A DNA stretch of 6,219 bases from CAYTUI01 sp964441335 (GTDB taxonomy: Bacteria > Patescibacteriota > Patescibacteriia > UBA1558 > 2-01-FULL-52-15), in the NCBI GenBank assembly GCA_964441335.1, contig CAYTUI010000049.1:1-6219 (forward strand). Reading direction: 5' to 3'. Shown piece after piece: positions 4,886 to 6,219 of this stretch. Made by a program: the position numbers and the translations under genes. The notes beneath the pieces were generated by a model. That model saw only the letters and a program-made list of their open reading frames with translations, was not told where the DNA came from and did not search any database. Each line of letters begins with the position of its first letter. The first letter of the stretch is position 1.

Positions 4886-5992
4886 ACTCACCGTCAACTT
4901 CAATTTTTCAGTCAGCAAAGCCACAACTTCTTCAATAGCCTGCTGGCGGCTCTTAGCTAAAGATATTTCCACGTAGCGGCGATTGCCTTGCGGATTTAAT
5001 TTTTCCAGCATAGCCAGCAAATCATAATTTTCTTTGGCATAAACTCTGACAGAGGTCTGTTCGGGCGATTGCTCGTAGAATAAACAAGCTACGACTGCGG
5101 TGGGGCTGGCCAAAATAAGCTCATTGGCTAAGGCTTTCCAATCCACACCTTTGCCGTTCAGCTCGGTCTTAGTTACATAGGAATAAACCAACTGCTGCTT
5201 TTGTTCCAGCCTTGATAACATAATGCCCCAAGTTCTTAAAGTATCAATATCTTTATTGCGGTACAGACAAAGGACAATTTCCTCCCGTGGCGCGCCGGCT
5301 ACTATTAGTTCACTGGCGATCGTCAAAGTCTTAGGAGTAACTCTGGGAGTCTGAAAACTTTGCGTGGCCGAAATCATACCGGTTAAGAGGTAATGAGCCA
5401 ACGTTTTATCCAAATCTTCTTTCATGAATTCATAACTGATTTCCGCTAAAGAAGTTGCCAATAAATCTATAATGTTCAACTGACCGAAATTACTGTTATC
5501 ACTACGACGGTCAATATTAATAATCGGCGTCTTCTGTATATCTTCCCGAAACTCTTCAAAAACTTTGCCTAAGGAATTTTTATCCGGACTGCCCAAAGTT
5601 ATTATCAGATCATACGACCAACTATTTTCCTGATGTGAAATATCAGGAGAGCCAATCCTGCCCTCTTTGGGTGATAGATATATCTCAATACAATCATCCT
5701 TCAATTCATAACTTAACTCCCTTAATTTAAAAGTGTCAGTCTTAACCTTGATAGTAAATTTACGGGGCAGATGTTCACACAGGGTCAGGTGATGACTTTC
5801 CGGCAACCAATCAAAACGACCTAGGTTGTCATTATCCAGGACAATATTAACTTCTTTTCCTTTCATCTTAAGCCAAGCCAGCCAAGCTAAAGCTGTGGCC
5901 ACTTCATCGTAATCTGCCTGATGCCTGGTGGTAATCAAAATATGCTTACTGCCGTTCACCAAATCTAATACTTGTTCCTTAGCTGTTTTCAT
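4883..5992 (-). CDS. DHH/NrnA-like phosphoesterase homologue, catalytically degenerate
   Basis: The 369-residue protein has the overall plan of NrnA-type DHH-DHHA1 phosphoesterases, which degrade nanoRNA and pAp. Visible landmarks: SKHILITTRHQADYDEVATALAW (about 15-37) for motif I, YDLIITLGSPDKNSLG (127-142) for motif II, IINIDRRSDNSNFG (157-170) for the DHH motif, and LLTGMISATQSFQ (202-214) for motif IV. D27, D29 and D161 remain, but the motif II Asp is G134, the two His of DHH are R162-R163, the motif IV Asp is A209, and the C-terminal GGGH of DHHA1 is absent (NPQGNRRYVEI instead). Normal metal-dependent hydrolysis is therefore unlikely. The reading frame is intact over the full family length, which argues for a retained non-catalytic role such as RNA binding. 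NrnA-type genes often lie near infB and rbfA; here it is divergent from infB. ATG 5992 has no clear Shine-Dalgarno. Confidence 0.8.
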   Translation of the reverse strand: MKTAKEQVLDLVNGSKHILITTRHQADYDEVATALAWLAWLKMKGKEVNIVLDNDNLGRFDWLPESHHLTLCEHLPRKFTIKVKTDTFKLRELSYELKDDCIEIYLSPKEGRIGSPDISHQENSWSYDLIITLGSPDKNSLGKVFEEFREDIQKTPIINIDRRSDNSNFGQLNIIDLLATSLAEISYEFMKEDLDKTLAHYLLTGMISATQSFQTPRVTPKTLTIASELIVAGAPREEIVLCLYRNKDIDTLRTWGIMLSRLEQKQQLVYSYVTKTELNGKGVDWKALANELILASPTAVVACLFYEQSPEQTSVRVYAKENYDLLAMLEKLNPQGNRRYVEISLAKSRQQAIEEVVALLTEKLKLTVS

Positions 5993-6004
5993 AAAAGACT
6001 AGTA

Positions 6005-6034
6005 ACCATAGCTAAACTATCCATTAAAGTCAAC
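6005..6034 (-). promoter_or_regulatory. Promoter of the DHH-like gene
   Basis: On the minus strand TTGACT (6034-6029) is followed after 18 bases by TATGGT (6010-6005). Transcription would start near 5998, about six bases before ATG 5992, leaving too little leader for a Shine-Dalgarno; none is seen. Confidence 0.5.
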
Positions 6035-6057
6035 CTTATCTCTAGCGAGCGGCGTGA

Positions 6058-6086
6058 TTGACAAGAACCATAAAAATTAGTAATCT
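6058..6086 (+). promoter_or_regulatory. Promoter of infB, predicted leaderless
   Basis: A consensus TTGACA (6058-6063) is 17 bases from TAATCT (6081-6086, three of six consensus positions). Only seven bases separate the -10 from ATG 6094, so the transcript would begin at or one base before the start codon. No Shine-Dalgarno is present, in agreement with a leaderless message. Confidence 0.55.
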
Positions 6087-6093
6087 ATGAGCC

Positions 6094-6219
6094 ATGAATG
6101 TCTCCAAACTTGCCAGACAATTAAACGTAACTACAACTGAGCTCCTAGACAAATTCCCGGAGCTCGGTTTTTCTATTGGTAGACGGGCCATTAAAATTGA
6201 TGAACGTCAAGTAGATAAG
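6094..6219 (+). CDS. infB: Translation initiation factor IF-2, N-terminal part (runs off right edge)
   Basis: Forty-two codons are open to the window end. The sequence starts MNVSKLARQLNVTTTELLDK, then FPELGFSIGRRAIKIDERQ, and fits the IF2_N domain: a short helix (VSKLARQL), the TTTELLDKF helix and the GF.I..RA..ID turn. This small domain precedes the GTPase part, which lies outside the window. IF-2 brings initiator tRNA to the 30S subunit and promotes subunit joining. The wording, especially PELGF and GRRAIKID, resembles Patescibacteria IF-2 proteins. The start ATG has no Shine-Dalgarno and lies directly after the -10 box. The DHH-like gene is divergent across a 101-base gap. Confidence 0.85.
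   Translation, partial: MNVSKLARQLNVTTTELLDKFPELGFSIGRRAIKIDERQVDK

Overview
The window looks like an AT-rich genome of a Patescibacteria/CPR-type bacterium. The main clue is the compact IF-2 N-terminus at the right edge, whose LPELGF/GRRAIKID-like wording is common in that group. Short intergenic gaps, promoters placed almost on top of start codons, and a DHH-type gene beside infB fit the same picture. This placement is an inference. TGA serves as an ordinary stop codon.

Layout, left to right. Positions 1-42 hold the last 13 codons of a gene entering from the left on the + strand, whose wording (YKTPAE) resembles the C-terminus of rve/DDE transposases. Positions 124-3892 are one minus-strand operon of four tightly packed genes, transcribed right to left: an APH-family small-molecule kinase, a PHP-family metal phosphoesterase, a polymerase-beta-type (MNT) nucleotidyltransferase and a GT4 glycosyltransferase. 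A promoter with an extended -10 box lies directly before the first gene. Positions 4024-4610 hold a small cysteine-rich protein of unknown function with its own strong Shine-Dalgarno, a leader stem-loop and a clear intrinsic terminator. Positions 4611-4820 hold a tRNA-Ile with the rare UAU anticodon, preceded by a broken tRNA-like 5' half whose D-loop carries an exact 30-base insert made of two abutting hairpins; one good promoter sits upstream of both. Positions 4883-5992 encode a DHH/NrnA-like protein that has lost most catalytic residues. From 6094 the start of infB runs off the right edge, divergent from the DHH-like gene, with a promoter for each in the 101-base gap.

The right part (DHH-like gene, infB, tRNA) looks like core genome. 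The four-gene operon is visibly more AT-rich and lies between a tRNA locus and a transposase tail, so it is a candidate accessory segment. Its kinase, nucleotidyltransferase, glycosyltransferase and phosphoesterase would suit modification of a small hydroxylated or amino-sugar-like molecule or a surface glycan, but no substrate can be read from the sequence. The most unusual items are the hairpin-interrupted tRNA relic, the tRNA-Ile(UAU) with an apparent reversed 15-48 pair, and the catalytically degenerate DHH protein.
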